A program made the translations under genes and the position numbers. Of a stretch of DNA of 64,000 bases, positions 63,377 to 64,000 are shown one piece after another (position 1 is the stretch's first letter; every line of letters starts with the position of its first letter). The DNA lies in the NCBI GenBank assembly GCA_046594215.1, contig JBKJPX010000048.1, positions 12,665 through 76,664 of the forward strand. The letters are read 5' to 3'. This DNA comes from Panacagrimonas sp046594215. Lineage in GTDB: Bacteria; Pseudomonadota; Gammaproteobacteria; Nevskiales; Nevskiaceae. The notes under the pieces were generated by a model. That model searched no databases and was not told the DNA's origin. It saw nothing but the letters and a program-made list of their open reading frames with translations.

Positions 63377-64000
63377 TCAGCCGACGGGCAGCCAGCGCAG
63401 GTCGAGCTGGCGCGCGCAACGCACGTCGTCGAGGCGCCGCACGGGAAGCGTCCACGGCGCGCCCTTGAGCTTGGGCATGTCGCTGCGCGCCTCGTTGAAG
63501 ATCGAGATCATCGCGTCGACGAACGCGTCCAGCGTCTTGAGGTCCTCGGTCTCGGTCGGCTCGATGAGCAGGCATTCGGGCACCAGCAACGGGAAGTAGA
63601 CCGTCGGTGCGTGGTAGCCGTGGTCGAGCAGGCGCTTGGCCACGTCGGTGGCGGTGAGGTCCAGCTCCTGTTTCTGCTTCTTGAGCGTGATGATGAATTC
63701 GTGGCTCGCGCGTCGGGTCGGGTAGGCGAGGTCGTAGCCTGCCGCCTTCAGGCGCGCAGAGAGATAGTTCGCGTTGAGCGTGGCGAACTCGGCGACGCGA
63801 TGCATGCCTTCGCGGCCGAGCAAGCGCGCGTAGACGTAGGCGCGCATCAGCACGCCGGCGTTGCCCATGAAGGTGGACAGGCGCCCGATGGTCTGCGGCA
63901 GATCCTTTTCGGTGAGCCAGCGATACGCGCGCGCGGCGCTCGTCGAGAAGCGTGCGTCATTGGACGCCGGCGCTCCCAGATCGGCGTTCCGGCGCGTGCC
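63377..64000 (-). CDS. gcvPB: Glycine dehydrogenase (decarboxylating) subunit 2, 3' part only
   Basis: The frame runs to the window edge, so the 5' end is missing. The visible 207 residues are the C-terminal part of the PLP enzyme subunit: LTEKDLPQTIGRLSTFMGNAGVLMRAYVYARLLGREGMHRVAEFATLNANYLSARLKAAGYDLAYP. It continues HEFIITLKKQKQELDLTATDVAKRLLDHGYHAPTVYFPLLVPECLLIEPTETEDLKTLDAFVDAM, typical of GcvPB. It releases CO2 from glycine in the glycine cleavage system. It is upstream of the DUF2798 and PfkB genes. Confidence 0.9.
   Translation of the reverse strand, partial: GTRRNADLGAPASNDARFSTSAARAYRWLTEKDLPQTIGRLSTFMGNAGVLMRAYVYARLLGREGMHRVAEFATLNANYLSARLKAAGYDLAYPTRRASHEFIITLKKQKQELDLTATDVAKRLLDHGYHAPTVYFPLLVPECLLIEPTETEDLKTLDAFVDAMISIFNEARSDMPKLKGAPWTLPVRRLDDVRCARQLDLRWLPVG

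Overview
The window is high-GC bacterial chromosome with dense, mostly operonic genes and no tRNA, rRNA, CRISPR array, transposase or phage gene. Gene content and order point to a gammaproteobacterium near the Xanthomonadales, Nevskiales or Steroidobacterales. The strongest evidence is the block DUF3108-purN-purM / DUF2066-perM-hda / DUF2069-wrbA, together with a SpoT-type RelA homologue, serA, mutS, cysS and proS. This placement is inferred from layout, not from a phylogenetic marker.

Region 1 (1-16 kb) is a catabolic island. A truncated GntR-family repressor gene is followed by a plus-strand run: an Asp-nucleophile alpha/beta hydrolase, a lactate-2-monooxygenase-like flavoenzyme, a PanE-like reductase, a mandelate-racemase-like enolase, an AldA-like aldehyde dehydrogenase, a DUF1330-like small protein, an epoxide-hydrolase-like enzyme, a 6-oxocamphor-hydrolase-like crotonase, an atypical SDR, and a PQQ alcohol dehydrogenase with its cytochrome c. 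On the minus strand are a second PQQ dehydrogenase and a Tat-exported Rieske protein. Divergent from them is a second hydrolase plus 6-oxocamphor-hydrolase-like pair. Both PQQ enzymes carry the extra aspartate typical of lanthanide-dependent enzymes. Operator-like repeats built on CATCAG/CTGATG lie before three of the transcription starts. The likely logic is: oxidise an alcohol to a (di)ketone in the periplasm, cleave a C-C bond hydrolytically, then oxidise the resulting acids. The substrate cannot be read from the sequence.

Region 2 (16-22 kb) is a beta-oxidation operon on the minus strand: thiolase, a degenerate alpha/beta hydrolase and a FadJ/FadB-type bifunctional enzyme, with a divergent TetR regulator. 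A Ser-type alpha/beta hydrolase gene lies beyond its terminator. This operon could take the acyl products of region 1.

Region 3 (22-31 kb) holds small accessory and envelope genes: a DUF6929-like protein, an ion channel, a LysE exporter, an acetyltransferase, a tandem thioredoxin-fold GST-like protein, a large lipoprotein, a voltage-sensor-like membrane protein coupled to YcgL, an OmlA-like lipoprotein, and a NUDIX/metallo-beta-lactamase fusion.

Region 4 (30-53 kb) is largely housekeeping: purine synthesis, replication control (hda), WrbA, cell-wall enzymes, prolyl- and cysteinyl-tRNA synthetases, DinB, serine synthesis, MutS, stress proteins (BON, CsbD-like, Dps), an M48 protease and a lone oligopeptide-type ABC ATPase.

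Region 5 (53-56 kb) is a second catabolic unit: an AraC regulator divergent from a cytochrome P450 and its [2Fe-2S] ferredoxin, with a 20-bp-spaced direct repeat between them. Region 6 (56-64 kb) has an epimerase/acyltransferase pair, an Atm1-type ABC exporter, a REP-like inverted repeat, spoT, a PfkB kinase, a DUF2798 protein and the 3' part of the glycine decarboxylase subunit 2 gene. No gap between genes exceeds 300 bases.
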